In this document: positions 9,839 to 19,087 of the stretch, piece by piece | Layout of the letters: each line of letters starts with the position of its first letter | Position numbering within the stretch: the first letter of the stretch is position 1 | Assembly: GCF_001189245.1 (NCBI RefSeq) | Contig: NZ_LFIQ01000114.1 | Location: 154,638 to 218,637 of the forward strand | Source: Bradyrhizobium pachyrhizi | Lineage (GTDB): Bacteria; Pseudomonadota; Alphaproteobacteria; Rhizobiales; Xanthobacteraceae | Length of the DNA stretch: 64,000 nt | Direction of reading: 5' to 3' | Position numbers and translations under genes: made by a program | Notes under the pieces: model-generated | What the model was told of the DNA's origin: nothing | The model's input: the letters and a program-made list of their open reading frames with translations, nothing else | Databases searched by the model: none

Positions 9839-10360
9839 ATGAGCTTCAGGTTCAAGCAGGTTTTCGCAGACACCCAACAGGCGCTCGGCGCCGATCCGGC
9901 GCAGGCGCAGGTCGTGTTCCAGGCGACTTCGCAACTCGGCGACGGCGTCAATAGCCGCGTTGCCGTGCGGCAATTCTACGTCAGCGTCGACGAGCCGCCG
10001 GCGCTGGGCGGCAAGGACACCGCACCGAACCCGGTCGAGTACATCCTCGCCGCGCTCGGCGCATGCCAGGAGATCACCTATCGGCTCTATGCCGACGCGC
10101 TCGGCATTCCCCTCAGCGGCGTGTCCGTCAAGCTGTCGGGTGCCATCGATCTGCGCGGCTTCTTCAGCGTCGATCCAGACGTGCGAGCCGGTTTCCGCCA
10201 GATCGAGGCCGAGGTCGCCATCGACAGCCCGGCCTCCGCGGCCGACATCGCTCGGCTGAAGGAAACCGTCGACCGTCATTGCCCCGTGCTGGACATCCTG
10301 CGCAACCCGACGCCGGTGGATCTGAAGCTGCGCACCGGACCGTTGAGCGTGGCCGCCTAG
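9839..10360 (+). CDS. OsmC-family protein (peroxide-reducing type)
   Basis: OsmC/Ohr proteins reduce organic hydroperoxides with two conserved cysteines. Both are present: C76 in LGACQEITYR and C148 in DRHCPVLD. I used the ATG at 9839 (MSFRFKQVF) because GGGGAAG at 9825-9831 forms a good ribosome binding site; an upstream start at 9818 adds only seven residues. The length of 173 residues is slightly above classic OsmC. Sequence blocks such as GKDTAPNPVEYILAALGAC are typical. It stands alone, with about 160 bp of unremarkable DNA before it. Confidence 0.92.
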   Translation: MSFRFKQVFADTQQALGADPAQAQVVFQATSQLGDGVNSRVAVRQFYVSVDEPPALGGKDTAPNPVEYILAALGACQEITYRLYADALGIPLSGVSVKLSGAIDLRGFFSVDPDVRAGFRQIEAEVAIDSPASAADIARLKETVDRHCPVLDILRNPTPVDLKLRTGPLSVAA

Positions 10361-10486
10361 CGCGCCATGTGAGCGTTAACTCACTCTCCACCATGCGCCG
10401 AGGCCGGCAGCGGTAACCATAAGGCTTAACAGCGCGTCAACGCTCCCCCAACAAGTCTAACTGTTTCTGATGGGGGAGAATGGCCC

Positions 10487-10597
10487 GTGGACGCATTTGC
10501 ATTCGAATTTATGGGATTGGCGATGATCGCGCTCTGTCTCGTCGTGCTGGCGATGCCCGCCGCGCGCCGGCCGTCGAAGAACATCCGCTACGAGTGA
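10487..10597 (+). CDS. Putative 36-residue single-span membrane peptide
   Basis: A GTG at 10487 is preceded by GGGGGAG (10472-10478) with 8-nt spacing, one of the strongest Shine-Dalgarno matches in the window. The 36-residue frame reads MDAFAFEFMGLAMIALC and continues through one hydrophobic helix (about residues 6-26) into a basic tail with RRPSKNIRYE. Acidic start, hydrophobic core and Arg/Lys tail fit a small inner-membrane protein with a cytoplasmic C-terminus. An overlapping ATG at 10480 opens a different, Arg-rich frame that looks non-coding. The function is unknown; it lies 99 bp before the chromate transporter gene. Confidence 0.55.
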   Translation: MDAFAFEFMGLAMIALCLVVLAMPAARRPSKNIRYE

Positions 10598-10695
10598 GAG
10601 CCGCGAGAAATAACGCGCTCAAACGTCATCGAATGGCGATATGCTCGCGCTGACGAGTCCTGACCTTGGACGCAAATTGCGGGAATTGACGACGC

Positions 10696-11919
10696 TTGAA
10701 CGACACCGACGTCCCGCAGCCAGGCCCAGCGCCCGCCACCGCGAGCTCGACGCACTCGCCGCTCGAGGTGCTGCTCATCTTCTTCAAGCTCGGCGTCAGC
10801 TGCTTCGGCGGCCCGATCGCCCATATCGGCTATTTCCGCGACGAGTTCGTCACCCGCCGCCGCTGGCTTGACGAGCAGGCCTATGCGGACCTGGTCGCGC
10901 TCTGCCAATTCCTGCCGGGCCCGGCGAGCAGCCAGGTCGGCTTTTCGCTCGGCCTGATCCGCGCCGGATACCTGGGGGCGCTGGCGGCCTGGACCGGGTT
11001 CACTTTGCCGTCTGCGATCGCGCTGGTGCTGTTTGCCTTCGGCGCCGGCGGATTGAGCGGTCCGGCGGGTACCGGCCTGGTGCACGGCCTCAAGCTGGTC
11101 GCGGTGGCGATCGTCGCCCAGGCCGTCTGGGGCATGGCGCGCTCGCTCTGCCCCGACCGCGAACGCGCCTCGATCGCGACGGTCGCGGCACTCGTCATCC
11201 TCGCCAGTTCGTCGTCGATCGCGCAGATCGGCGCCATCGTGCTCGGCGCCGTCGCCGGGCTTTGGTTCTGCCGGGCGCAAGAGGCCAACGGGGCCACCCA
11301 TATCGCGATGCCGGTATCGCGCCGCGTTGGCGTCGTGGCGCTGATCCTGTTCGTCGCGCTGTTGGTCGGACTGCCGCTGCTGTCGCGGACATGGCCCGGC
11401 CTCGGCCTGTTCGAGGCCTTCTACCGCTCGGGCGCGCTGGTGTTCGGCGGAGGCCACGTCGTGTTGCCGCTGCTGCGCGAAGCCGTGGTGACGCCGGGCT
11501 GGATCGGCGACGATGCGTTCCTGACCGGCTACGGCGCCGCGCAGGCGGTGCCGGGCCCGCTATTCACCTTTGCCGCCTATCTCGGCGCCGTGATCGGCGG
11601 CCTGCCGGGCGCGATCGTCGGCCTCGTCGGTATCTTCCTGCCAGGAATTCTCGTCCTGCTCGCGGCACTGCCGTTCTGGGATAGCTTTCGCAAACGGCCG
11701 GCGGCGCAGGCGATGATGCGCGGCGTCAACGCCGCGGTCGTCGGCCTTCTGGGGGCCGCGCTCTACAATCCGGTGTGGACCAGCAGCGTCCACCGTCCGC
11801 TCGATTTCGGCATCGCGCTGGCCGGCTTCGTCCTGCTCACGGCATGGCGCGCGCCGCCGCTCGTGGTGGTCGTGCTCAGCGCGGCCGCCGGCATCGCCAC
11901 GGGGCTCCTGCAATCGTGA
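10696..11919 (+). CDS. chrA: Chromate ion transporter family protein (long, two CHR domains)
   Basis: CHR-family membrane protein of 407 residues with two homologous halves. The first carries FFKLGVSCFGGPIAHIGYF and QFLPGPASSQVG; the second carries GALVFGGGHVVLPLL and AQAVPGPLFTFAAYLGA. About ten hydrophobic helices are evident. Characterised members export chromate, but many housekeeping members transport other oxyanions or have unknown substrates. The start is a TTG at 10696 with only a weak ribosome binding site; it is kept because the first CHR domain begins about 20 residues later. There are no chromate-resistance partners (chrB, chrR) nearby, so resistance is not implied. Confidence 0.9.
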   Translation: MNDTDVPQPGPAPATASSTHSPLEVLLIFFKLGVSCFGGPIAHIGYFRDEFVTRRRWLDEQAYADLVALCQFLPGPASSQVGFSLGLIRAGYLGALAAWTGFTLPSAIALVLFAFGAGGLSGPAGTGLVHGLKLVAVAIVAQAVWGMARSLCPDRERASIATVAALVILASSSSIAQIGAIVLGAVAGLWFCRAQEANGATHIAMPVSRRVGVVALILFVALLVGLPLLSRTWPGLGLFEAFYRSGALVFGGGHVVLPLLREAVVTPGWIGDDAFLTGYGAAQAVPGPLFTFAAYLGAVIGGLPGAIVGLVGIFLPGILVLLAALPFWDSFRKRPAAQAMMRGVNAAVVGLLGAALYNPVWTSSVHRPLDFGIALAGFVLLTAWRAPPLVVVVLSAAAGIATGLLQS

Positions 11920-11962
11920 ACGATCGCGCGGTCGTTTCGCCGGGCGGATTAAGAACGCCTTC

Positions 11963-13144
11963 ATGCCTCGCCGCCACGATAGCGGATATATGCCGAGCGC
12001 TTCTAAACAACCGGATCCGACCCGGGTTCCCATGCTGGACCTGCTGCGGCTCGCCGCGGTCGGGGCCGTGATCCTGTACCATTACGGCTTCTGGGGCGTG
12101 GCATCGAACGGCGTGCAAAAGGTGGCGATGCCGTACCTCGCCCCGGTCGCGCAATACGGCTTCCTCGGCGTCCCCGTGTTCTTCGCGATCTCTGGCTTCG
12201 TCATTGCCTATTCCGCCGAAGGCCGCACGCCGATTGGCTTCGCGATCGCCCGCTTCAGCCGGATCTATCCGACCTTCGTCATCTGCATGACGCTGACCTT
12301 CCTCGCGACGCTGCTGTTGGGCCACGCGTACTTCCACGTGACGTGGGGGCAATGGCTGGCAAACCTGTTCATCGCAGCCCCGATGCTCGGTCAGCCCTAC
12401 ATGGACGACGCCTACTGGTCGCTGGTGATCGAGGTCGTGTTCTACGCCTGGATCGCGCTGTTCCTGGCCTGGGGCATCTTTCCGCGGCGCATCGACACGA
12501 TCATCGTAGCGTGGATCGCAATCACCTTCGCCAACGAGCTGACCCTCGACGTTCCCCTGTTCGAGAAGCTGTTCATGGCCGACGACAGCGGCTTCTTCGC
12601 CGTCGGGCTCCTGATCTATGAGCATTACCGGGGACGGCGCGACACCAGGCTGTACAGCCTGCTGACGCTGGCGACAGGCACGGCGACGTTCCAGGCCGTG
12701 CACAAGCTGGAGCGGCTCGGCGTCCACACCCATGGCAGCTTCGATCCCGGCGTTGTGACGGTGATCTGCATCGTCTCGCTCGGCATCGTGTTCGCTGCCA
12801 CCCGCATCAAGTCGGTAGCCCTGCCGGCAGGCCTCGTCAGGGCCGTCGGCGGCATCACCTATCCGCTCTATCTGCTGCATCTGCAGCTCGGCTACGTCAT
12901 CCTGCTCTTGATCGCACCAACGCCGAACGCGCTCTCGACCGTGCTGGTCGTGACGGGCATGGTGCTGCTGGCATGGTTCGTCTGGCGCTTCCTCGAAGGC
13001 CCGGCGCATTATCTAGTCAGGGACAGGCTGACGATGCTGGCCTCACGGCACGGATGGCCGTCGCGCATTCGCGCGAACGAAGCGCGGATTGATCGGGACG
13101 ACGTTGCCCCGCCAATCGAGGCCAGGAGCATCGCCAACCGCTGA
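11963..13144 (+). CDS. Acyltransferase 3 family membrane protein (OafA/NolX-type)
   Basis: Integral membrane acyltransferase of 393 residues that would O-acylate a surface polysaccharide or other envelope glycan. Family marks are LDLLRLAAVGAVILYHYGFW with the conserved His near residue 32, FSRIYPTF with the conserved Arg, and DDAYWSLVIEVVFY. About ten hydrophobic segments are present. The C-terminus (about 360-393) is a hydrophilic cytoplasmic tail. The ATG at 11963 is used; an in-frame ATG at 11990 would remove nine residues. It starts 43 bp after chrA and may be cotranscribed. No glycan biosynthesis genes adjoin it, so the acceptor is unknown. Confidence 0.88.
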   Translation: MPRRHDSGYMPSASKQPDPTRVPMLDLLRLAAVGAVILYHYGFWGVASNGVQKVAMPYLAPVAQYGFLGVPVFFAISGFVIAYSAEGRTPIGFAIARFSRIYPTFVICMTLTFLATLLLGHAYFHVTWGQWLANLFIAAPMLGQPYMDDAYWSLVIEVVFYAWIALFLAWGIFPRRIDTIIVAWIAITFANELTLDVPLFEKLFMADDSGFFAVGLLIYEHYRGRRDTRLYSLLTLATGTATFQAVHKLERLGVHTHGSFDPGVVTVICIVSLGIVFAATRIKSVALPAGLVRAVGGITYPLYLLHLQLGYVILLLIAPTPNALSTVLVVTGMVLLAWFVWRFLEGPAHYLVRDRLTMLASRHGWPSRIRANEARIDRDDVAPPIEARSIANR

Positions 13145-13288
13145 TCAGTCCGGCGCACATCGCCGGAACAGCATCCACCCAACGTTGCCGCCGCCGCGAA
13201 CCGTGGGCGGAAGCGAACACCATCATTCATCTGCGATGCGACGGTCAGGCGTAAGCGGGCGGATAGCGCCCGGGGCGCCTCGGTATGC

Positions 13289-16200
13289 TCAGACCCGCCC
13301 GCTCCATTCATGATCTCCGGGCATTTCCATTGTCAGTTCATTCGCCAGCTCGAGCGCTTCCTTGACGTCAGGCGTAGACAGACCTTCCGTGAACGTTCGA
13401 ACGACGGGTAGCAACAGCTCAGCCGCTCGCGCCTGTTTGCCGGAATGTCGCCATAGGCGCGCCAGGCTGACAGCTGACCGCAATTCAAAGGACCGCGCGC
13501 TTTGCCTGCGCGCCAGCTCGATCGCGGCGAGGAACATTCGCTCGGCGGATTCGACGGACGATGGTTTCGAGTCATTGAGCGTTATCTCACCCTGCAGACG
13601 ATAGATCTCGGCTTCGTAAAAATGCTCTCCCGTTCTTCTCCCGATCGCCGATGCACTGTCGAGTTCGTGCAAGGCAGCATCCGGCAAGCCGGCACTTGCA
13701 TAGGCCTTCGCGAGCAGGCTCCTGAACCAGCAACTGGCGAGCCGGGCGCTCATGCCCTCGTAACCGTCGATAGCCATTCGCATCTGGTTCAATCCCTCAT
13801 CGACATTCCCAAGCTCGGTCATCGCCCATCCTCGCAGGATGGTTGTCTGATGCTTCCAATGCAGGAAGCCGTGTTCCGATGAGAGAGCCAGTGCCCTGTT
13901 GGTGTAGTCGTGGGTCCCTTCGACATCGCGTAGATGCTGGCAAACGTAAGCGCCGAATGTCAGTGCAAACGACAGCGTGAAGGGGTGGCGAAGGTCTTCC
14001 GCTTCCGAAATAGCCTGCTGGCTATATCGGCGCGCCGCGTCAGGGCGGCCCAGAAACCACGACACGTACCCGAGATACGAGAGCGAGACGATCCCAGGAT
14101 GGATGCCATGCGTTGCCGTCAGGGCGCCGTGTAGATCGGGACGATACAGATTCCTGAAGCGATGAAGGTGATGTTCGGCGGCGACAAACCGCCCGCGGTA
14201 CAGCATGGTCATCGCGATCGCCCGATGCGCCTCGATCAGATATCCCGTCTGTTGCGTCGCGGACGAACTTTGGTTCGATGCCTCGCGCCTTGCGAACTGC
14301 AGGAGCTCCGCGCTCAGCTCATGCGCCCGCGCGAGATCGCCGCGGATAAAATGGCACACCCAAAGTCCGCGCGTCGCCGCAAAGACCTTCGCCATGTTGC
14401 CAAGATTCCGGCCGAGTTCGAGCGCGCGAACATAGTTCTCCTCGACTTCCTGCACGGCGTATCCCTTTGCCGCGATCAGGGCGGTGCCCAGGGCGATGCG
14501 AAGCTCAAGCTCGGACTCGTTTCGGCCCAGCATGCCGGGTGAGGCTTGCAGAACCCCGAGCCCACGACGCAAATGACCGATCGCCTCCAGAGTCGCACCC
14601 TTCATCGCGGCCTGCTTTCCGGCCTTGAGCCAGAAACCCGCAGCCGGCTCGCTTTGGCCAGACTCGGTCAGATGGTAGGCGAGAAGCTCCGGTTCGCGTT
14701 CGATCTTTTCCGGATATTTTTCGGCGAGCACGCGTGCGATCTTGGAGTGCAGCGTCCTTCTTTCCCTGTGCAACAAGCTTTCATGCGCCGCATTCTGGAT
14801 CATCACGTGCTTGAACGAGTACAGCGCCTCCGGCAGAAAGCCGAAGCGGACGATCAATCCGGCTGCCTCCAGATGGTTCAGGGCGGCTTCGATCTGGTCC
14901 GCCGGCGCCTCGGCAACCTCGCGAAGGATCTCATAGGAGAACTCGCGGCCGATGGTGGCGCCGATCTGCGCGATTTTCTTGAATGATCCCATCCGGTCGA
15001 GGCGGGCCATCAGGGAATCGTTCAATGTCGCGGGAATAGCGAGCTGATGCCACGGACCGGACAAGACGTAACGTCCATGTTGTTCAGTCAAGACGTCGGA
15101 TTCGAGAACGGCCTTGGTCAGCTCTTCAAGGAAGAGCGGCACACCATCGGTTTTGACAATGATGTCCTCAATCACCTCTTTGGGAAGCTCCTTTTCTCCA
15201 GCCACACGTTCAACCAATATCGTGCGGACCTGTCGGCCGAGACGCTTGAGGTTCGCACTGATGGTGTGCGCGTGATCCTTCCAGCCCGGCTGAAACTCCG
15301 GACGACAGGTGATCACGACGAGGATCGACGTGTTGCGAACGTTCTCCACCAGCAGATCGAGCACGGCCCGCGAGGTGGGATCGATCCAATGTACGTCCTC
15401 AAAATCGATCAGGAGCGTCTGCCCGCGTGCTTGCGCGAGCAGATGGTTGACGAGCGTGGAAATCGTCGCATCCTTCAGCTGCTGCGGCGAGAGATCCAGG
15501 GCCGCGTAGCGGTCCCCGGTGGGAATTGAAAGCAACGCCGCAAGGATCGGGACCACTGTGTCCGCCTCGCCGTTCGAGGCGGCGACACCGGCTTCAAGCT
15601 TTGTCAGCCAAAGCGCAGACGCGTTCTCGCCGTCAAGGCCGAGCGCGAATTTGAGATGCTCGATGAAGGGATGAAAAGCGGTGCTGCTGTAATAGGGAGA
15701 GCACTGGAACGAAACCTGTCCGTGCTGATCACCTGCGATCCGCTCCCGCAATTCCTGAACGATCCTGGACTTTCCAATTCCCGGCTCGCCCGTCAGCACC
15801 ACGACCTGCCCCTCATGGGCTTTCGCTTGCTGCCAACGCGTGAGCAGCAACGCCACCTCTTCGGTGCGGTTGACCAGCGGCGTCAATCTGGAGCCCATGG
15901 CTGCGGCAAATCGCGTCTCGGCGCGGCAGGGCCGAACCACGAGCCAGGCCTGGGCCTTCGCGGATATCCCCTTCAGCGCGTGAAATCCGAAGTCCTGGTA
16001 GTCGAACTTTCCTCTCAGCAGGGATTGCGTCGAAGACGCAATGACGACGCCGTCCGGAGGCGCCAAGGCCTGCAGACGGGCAGCCAGATTTGGCGTCTCG
16101 CCGACTGCGGAATCGTGCTCCTCGGTGTCCTGTCCAACCAGGTCTCCGACGACAACAAGGCCGGTCGCAATCCCGATGCGCACACTGGGCCCATGATTTG

Positions 16201-16756
16201 CAACGTCGCGGGCGTCACTCGCTCTCGCCGACGACAGGCTCCGTACAATTTCGAGCGCCGCACGCACCGACCGCTCGGCGTCATCCTCATGGGCATTCGG
16301 ATAGCCAAAATAGACCAGAATGCCGTCCCCGAGGTAGCGGGCCGCGAAGCCTTCATACCGCTTGACCACGCTGACGCACTTTTCCCTGAAGCTCGCGATC
16401 ATGTCGCGGACGTCTTCGGGATCGAACTGTTCGGACAGCGAGGTCGAACCGACCATGTCGCAGAACATCACGGTCAGCTGGCGCCGCTCGGCGCTCACCG
16501 CCGCGCCTTCCGCGACGCTCCTACCGCCGGCGGGACCTTCTGCCGAACGGGTCAGGGAAGCAACCGCGCGCTGCAAGCGCTTGCGGTCTCCCAGCGGAAG
16601 TCCAAGCTCGACCAGATCCTGCTCGGTCAAATCGGGCAGGATGTCCAAGTCGATGCGATGCAGTACAAAGAGGTCGCTGTACTGGCCGAGATCAACGGTT
16701 TCGAGCCAGTGCTTGAGAGCAGCCTCGATATCGGCGCTTGGCTGTTTCTCCGGCAT
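13289..16756 (-). CDS. SAM domain - class III cyclase - AAA ATPase - TPR signalling protein
   Basis: A multidomain regulator of 1155 residues from the ATG at 16756; a start at 16813 would add 19 residues. The order is SAM domain (about 8-70, LGQYSDLFVLHRIDLDILPD), class III nucleotide cyclase domain (about 90-270, metal Asp at D100 in CDMVGST and D144 in GDGILVYFG), AAA_16 ATPase (Walker A GEPGIGKS at 323-330, Walker B LLIDFEDVHWID near 425) and a long alpha-helical TPR-like region to the end. Such proteins are numerous in Bradyrhizobium and are presumed to make cAMP in response to an unknown input. The residue usually Lys in AKYLGDG is Arg140 here, so activity or substrate may differ. It is convergent with the acyltransferase gene. 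Confidence 0.9.
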   Translation of the reverse strand: MPEKQPSADIEAALKHWLETVDLGQYSDLFVLHRIDLDILPDLTEQDLVELGLPLGDRKRLQRAVASLTRSAEGPAGGRSVAEGAAVSAERRQLTVMFCDMVGSTSLSEQFDPEDVRDMIASFREKCVSVVKRYEGFAARYLGDGILVYFGYPNAHEDDAERSVRAALEIVRSLSSARASDARDVANHGPSVRIGIATGLVVVGDLVGQDTEEHDSAVGETPNLAARLQALAPPDGVVIASSTQSLLRGKFDYQDFGFHALKGISAKAQAWLVVRPCRAETRFAAAMGSRLTPLVNRTEEVALLLTRWQQAKAHEGQVVVLTGEPGIGKSRIVQELRERIAGDQHGQVSFQCSPYYSSTAFHPFIEHLKFALGLDGENASALWLTKLEAGVAASNGEADTVVPILAALLSIPTGDRYAALDLSPQQLKDATISTLVNHLLAQARGQTLLIDFEDVHWIDPTSRAVLDLLVENVRNTSILVVITCRPEFQPGWKDHAHTISANLKRLGRQVRTILVERVAGEKELPKEVIEDIIVKTDGVPLFLEELTKAVLESDVLTEQHGRYVLSGPWHQLAIPATLNDSLMARLDRMGSFKKIAQIGATIGREFSYEILREVAEAPADQIEAALNHLEAAGLIVRFGFLPEALYSFKHVMIQNAAHESLLHRERRTLHSKIARVLAEKYPEKIEREPELLAYHLTESGQSEPAAGFWLKAGKQAAMKGATLEAIGHLRRGLGVLQASPGMLGRNESELELRIALGTALIAAKGYAVQEVEENYVRALELGRNLGNMAKVFAATRGLWVCHFIRGDLARAHELSAELLQFARREASNQSSSATQQTGYLIEAHRAIAMTMLYRGRFVAAEHHLHRFRNLYRPDLHGALTATHGIHPGIVSLSYLGYVSWFLGRPDAARRYSQQAISEAEDLRHPFTLSFALTFGAYVCQHLRDVEGTHDYTNRALALSSEHGFLHWKHQTTILRGWAMTELGNVDEGLNQMRMAIDGYEGMSARLASCWFRSLLAKAYASAGLPDAALHELDSASAIGRRTGEHFYEAEIYRLQGEITLNDSKPSSVESAERMFLAAIELARRQSARSFELRSAVSLARLWRHSGKQARAAELLLPVVRTFTEGLSTPDVKEALELANELTMEMPGDHEWSGRV

Positions 16757-16949
16757 TGTGATCCGTCCGACTGCGGGCCATTGGCGACAATGGGCCTCGT
16801 TCGACGATGCCAAGGGGTTTGTTTACCCCAGACTGGACGCGTTCACAAAGTGCGAAAACAAGGAGCAGGCCGATCGAAGACGCACTCTGCCCTCGGTCGC
16901 TCAGATATTCGAGATGGCGCACGCGCCGGTATTTTGGCCGTGGTCCTAG
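16757..16949. other. Leader/promoter region of the cyclase gene
   Basis: About 190 bp upstream of the cyclase gene, before the repeat block. I see no convincing gene, promoter pair or operator here. Short open frames exist on both strands but have no ribosome binding site or recognisable product. Confidence 0.4.
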
Positions 16950-17312
16950 CCCCGAGCTTGCTACCCATTGCTCGGGGCCCATGGGTGCGATCGGCACCCG
17001 GCTTTCCCTGCGCCCTCTGAGAGAGCGCGAAACGAACAGCAAGACTCGGGCAACTCATGCCGCGAGAATGCGGAAACATGACTCACAAGAGGCGCAGCAA
17101 ACTCAGTGTCGTCCCGGGCTTGACCCGGGACCCGTAACCACAAATGCAAGTTTGTTGCGCGGCGCTGGGCCAGGGCCCTCTTCAACAACAGATCCCTGTG
17201 GTTATGGGTCCCTGCTCCCGTGCGCATTGCGCACTAGGCAGGGACGAGGATTGCGGATGTCGTCCGTGCGATACATTCGGTGTCGTCCTGGCCTGGTGCG
17301 CAATTGCGCACG
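16950..17312. repeat. Mosaic of dispersed palindromic repeats
   Basis: A non-coding block built from repeats. It holds a hairpin CCCCGAGC...GCTCGGGG (16950-16977), then a stretch I recall as a widespread Bradyrhizobium element whose spurious translations contain RAQGKPGA (about 16978-17100). Next is a GTCGTCCCGGG palindrome ending in ACCCGTAACCAC (17108-17141), a matching inverted end GTGGTTATGGGTCCC (17198-17212), an imperfect GTGCGC-ATT-GCGCAC dyad (17220-17234) and a perfect 16-bp palindrome GTGCGCAATTGCGCAC (17296-17311). The ends match the larger element at 63876-63997. The remaining 17313-17584 contains no gene. Confidence 0.7.
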
Positions 17313-17584
17313 GAGCCACGACCCATCCCCCCAATGCCCATTGCCGCGCGCGACTGGGGCCGCGATCGCCCGACCTACGAATTCCGGCGGCTACGGGTCC
17401 CGCCTTTCGCCCGCACGACCGACGAATTGTCGGCACGACCAGGCCGAAAACACCCTCGAATCACGCCCAATCAATTCAAAAATGCCCTGTCCCTCGCCCC
17501 GCGCAGGGCCAAAATCCCTGCAAGACCCTTGACATAGCTGCCCTTTCGGCAGAACGCGTGGGGTCAAGCCGTTATGGACACTTC

Positions 17585-18733
17585 ATGGATTTGATTAGCA
17601 CGACCTCCGACCTCGCCGCCGCCTGCGACCGGCTCGCCAAACACAAGGTCATCACTGTCGACACCGAGTTCCTGCGGGAGACGACCTACTATCCGCTGCT
17701 CTGCGTCGTGCAGATGGCGAGCGCGGACGAAGCGGTCGTGGTCGACGCGCTGGCACCCGGCATCGACCTCAAGCCGTTCTTCGACCTGATGTCGAACGAG
17801 GCCGTGCTCAAGGTATTCCACGCCGCGCGGCAGGACATCGAAATCGTCTGGCACCTCTCCGGCACGATTCCACATCCGATCTTCGATACCCAGGTCGCCG
17901 CCATGGTGCTCGGCTATGGCGACAGCATCGCCTATGACCAGCTCGTCGACCGCGTCACCGGCCACCGCCCCGACAAGACCCATCGCTTCACCGACTGGTC
18001 GCGCCGCCCGCTGACCGACGAGCAGCTCCACTACGCCGTCTCCGACGTGACCCATCTGCGCGAAGTGTTCGCAGCGCTCGATGCCGATCTGAAGAAGCGC
18101 GACCGCAGCGACTGGGTCAGCGAGGAGATGGAGGTCCTGACCTCGCCGAAGACCTACGACTTCCATCCGGAGCGCGCCTGGGAGCGGCTCAAGACCCGCG
18201 TGCGCAAGCCGCGCGAGCTCGCAGTGCTGATCGAGGTCGCGGCCTGGCGCGAGCAGGAGGCGCAGAGCCGCGACGTGCCGCGTTCGCGCGTGCTCAAGGA
18301 CGATGCGGTCGGCGATATCGCCACCCATGCGCCGACCTCGCTGGAGAAGCTCGGCAATCTGCGCTCGCTGCCGAAGGGCTTTGAGCGCTCGAAATGGGGC
18401 GCCGACATCATTGCCGCCGTGCAGCGCGGGCTCGCCCGCGACCAGGCGACGCTGCCCAAGCTGGAAAAGCCGAGAAACAATTCCAACGGTGCGGCGACCG
18501 TCGAACTGTTGAAGGTGCTGCTGCGCATGACCTCGGAGCGGCACGGCGTCGCCAGCAAGGTGATCGCCACCGTCGACGACCTCGAGCAGATCGCGGCCAG
18601 CGATCAGGCCGAGGTCGGCGCCCTGCACGGCTGGCGTCGCGAACTGTTCGGCGAGGCCGCGCTCAAGCTCAAGCACGGCCAGCTCGCGCTGGCGATCGAC
18701 AAGGGCCGCGTGGTGCGGGTGGACCGGAGTTAG
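17585..18733 (+). CDS. rnd: Ribonuclease D
   Basis: 3'-5' exoribonuclease that trims tRNA and other stable RNA precursors, 382 residues from the ATG at 17585. The DEDDy catalytic core is visible: [10 protein letters not shown] (Exo I), [12 protein letters not shown] (Exo II) and [14 protein letters not shown] (Exo III), followed by HRDC domains in the C-terminal half. A longer in-frame start at 17144 would translate the repeat block and is rejected. A TTGACA lies at 17529-17534, followed by a CTGCC-CTTTC-GGCAG hairpin, but no good -10 hexamer is seen at the right distance. Confidence 0.96.
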   Translation: MDLISTTSDLAAACDRLAKHKVITVDTEFLRETTYYPLLCVVQMASADEAVVVDALAPGIDLKPFFDLMSNEAVLKVFHAARQDIEIVWHLSGTIPHPIFDTQVAAMVLGYGDSIAYDQLVDRVTGHRPDKTHRFTDWSRRPLTDEQLHYAVSDVTHLREVFAALDADLKKRDRSDWVSEEMEVLTSPKTYDFHPERAWERLKTRVRKPRELAVLIEVAAWREQEAQSRDVPRSRVLKDDAVGDIATHAPTSLEKLGNLRSLPKGFERSKWGADIIAAVQRGLARDQATLPKLEKPRNNSNGAATVELLKVLLRMTSERHGVASKVIATVDDLEQIAASDQAEVGALHGWRRELFGEAALKLKHGQLALAIDKGRVVRVDRS

Positions 18734-19033
18734 CGCGTTCGCCTGGTGCGCGCCGGGTTCCGCCGGCAGTCGGCCAGTGGCCGAACGCGTTGCCCCGGAG
18801 TTCGACCGGCACAGGCTGAGGTTGCGTCACGCAAAACCACCGCGCTTGCTAAGGCGCAATTTTCGTGTTGCAATCCCTTCACAATCGGATTGCGGCCGTT
18901 CGACTGTGCGTTTCGCGACGTTGATATCCAAGGCTTCGATGTACAGGCTTCGAGAGGCGAAACTTCGGACTTGAAGACTTTGGATCTGACGACCCGGAAA
19001 GTGAACAGACAGCGCAAAGTCCGCTTGTGGCGT
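18734..19033. other. Upstream region and likely long 5' leader of cspA
   Basis: About 350 bp separate rnd from cspA. No open frame with a ribosome binding site is evident. Long structured 5' leaders are usual for cold-shock genes, where they control stability and translation with temperature. The transcription start is not apparent from sequence alone. Confidence 0.4.
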
Positions 19034-19064
19034 GGCACGTGGAAAACGTGGCCGCGTCTTTTTT
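19034..19064 (+). terminator. Terminator-like hairpin in the cspA leader
   Basis: A stem CACGT-GGAAA-ACGTG (19036-19050), extendable through a bulged G to GG/CC, is followed within a few bases by TCTTTTTT (19057-19064). It ends about 24 bp before the cspA ATG and in front of its GGGAGAGAG ribosome binding site. Its form is that of a weak intrinsic terminator, so it could be an attenuator; it cannot be the rnd terminator unless cspA has no promoter further upstream. Confidence 0.4.
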
Positions 19065-19087
19065 ATGTCTAAACTGGGAGAGAGACG

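Noticed and set aside
10696..11919. Chromate-resistance determinant
   Set aside because: No chrB or other resistance partner and no mobile element; many CHR proteins are housekeeping transporters.
15656..17020. 454-codon plus-strand frame running into the repeat block
   Set aside because: Antisense to the cyclase gene and ends in a dispersed repeat with the RAQGKPGA-type spurious translation.
17144..17584. Longer N-terminus of RNase D
   Set aside because: Would translate repeat DNA with no homology; the ATG at 17585 matches the family.
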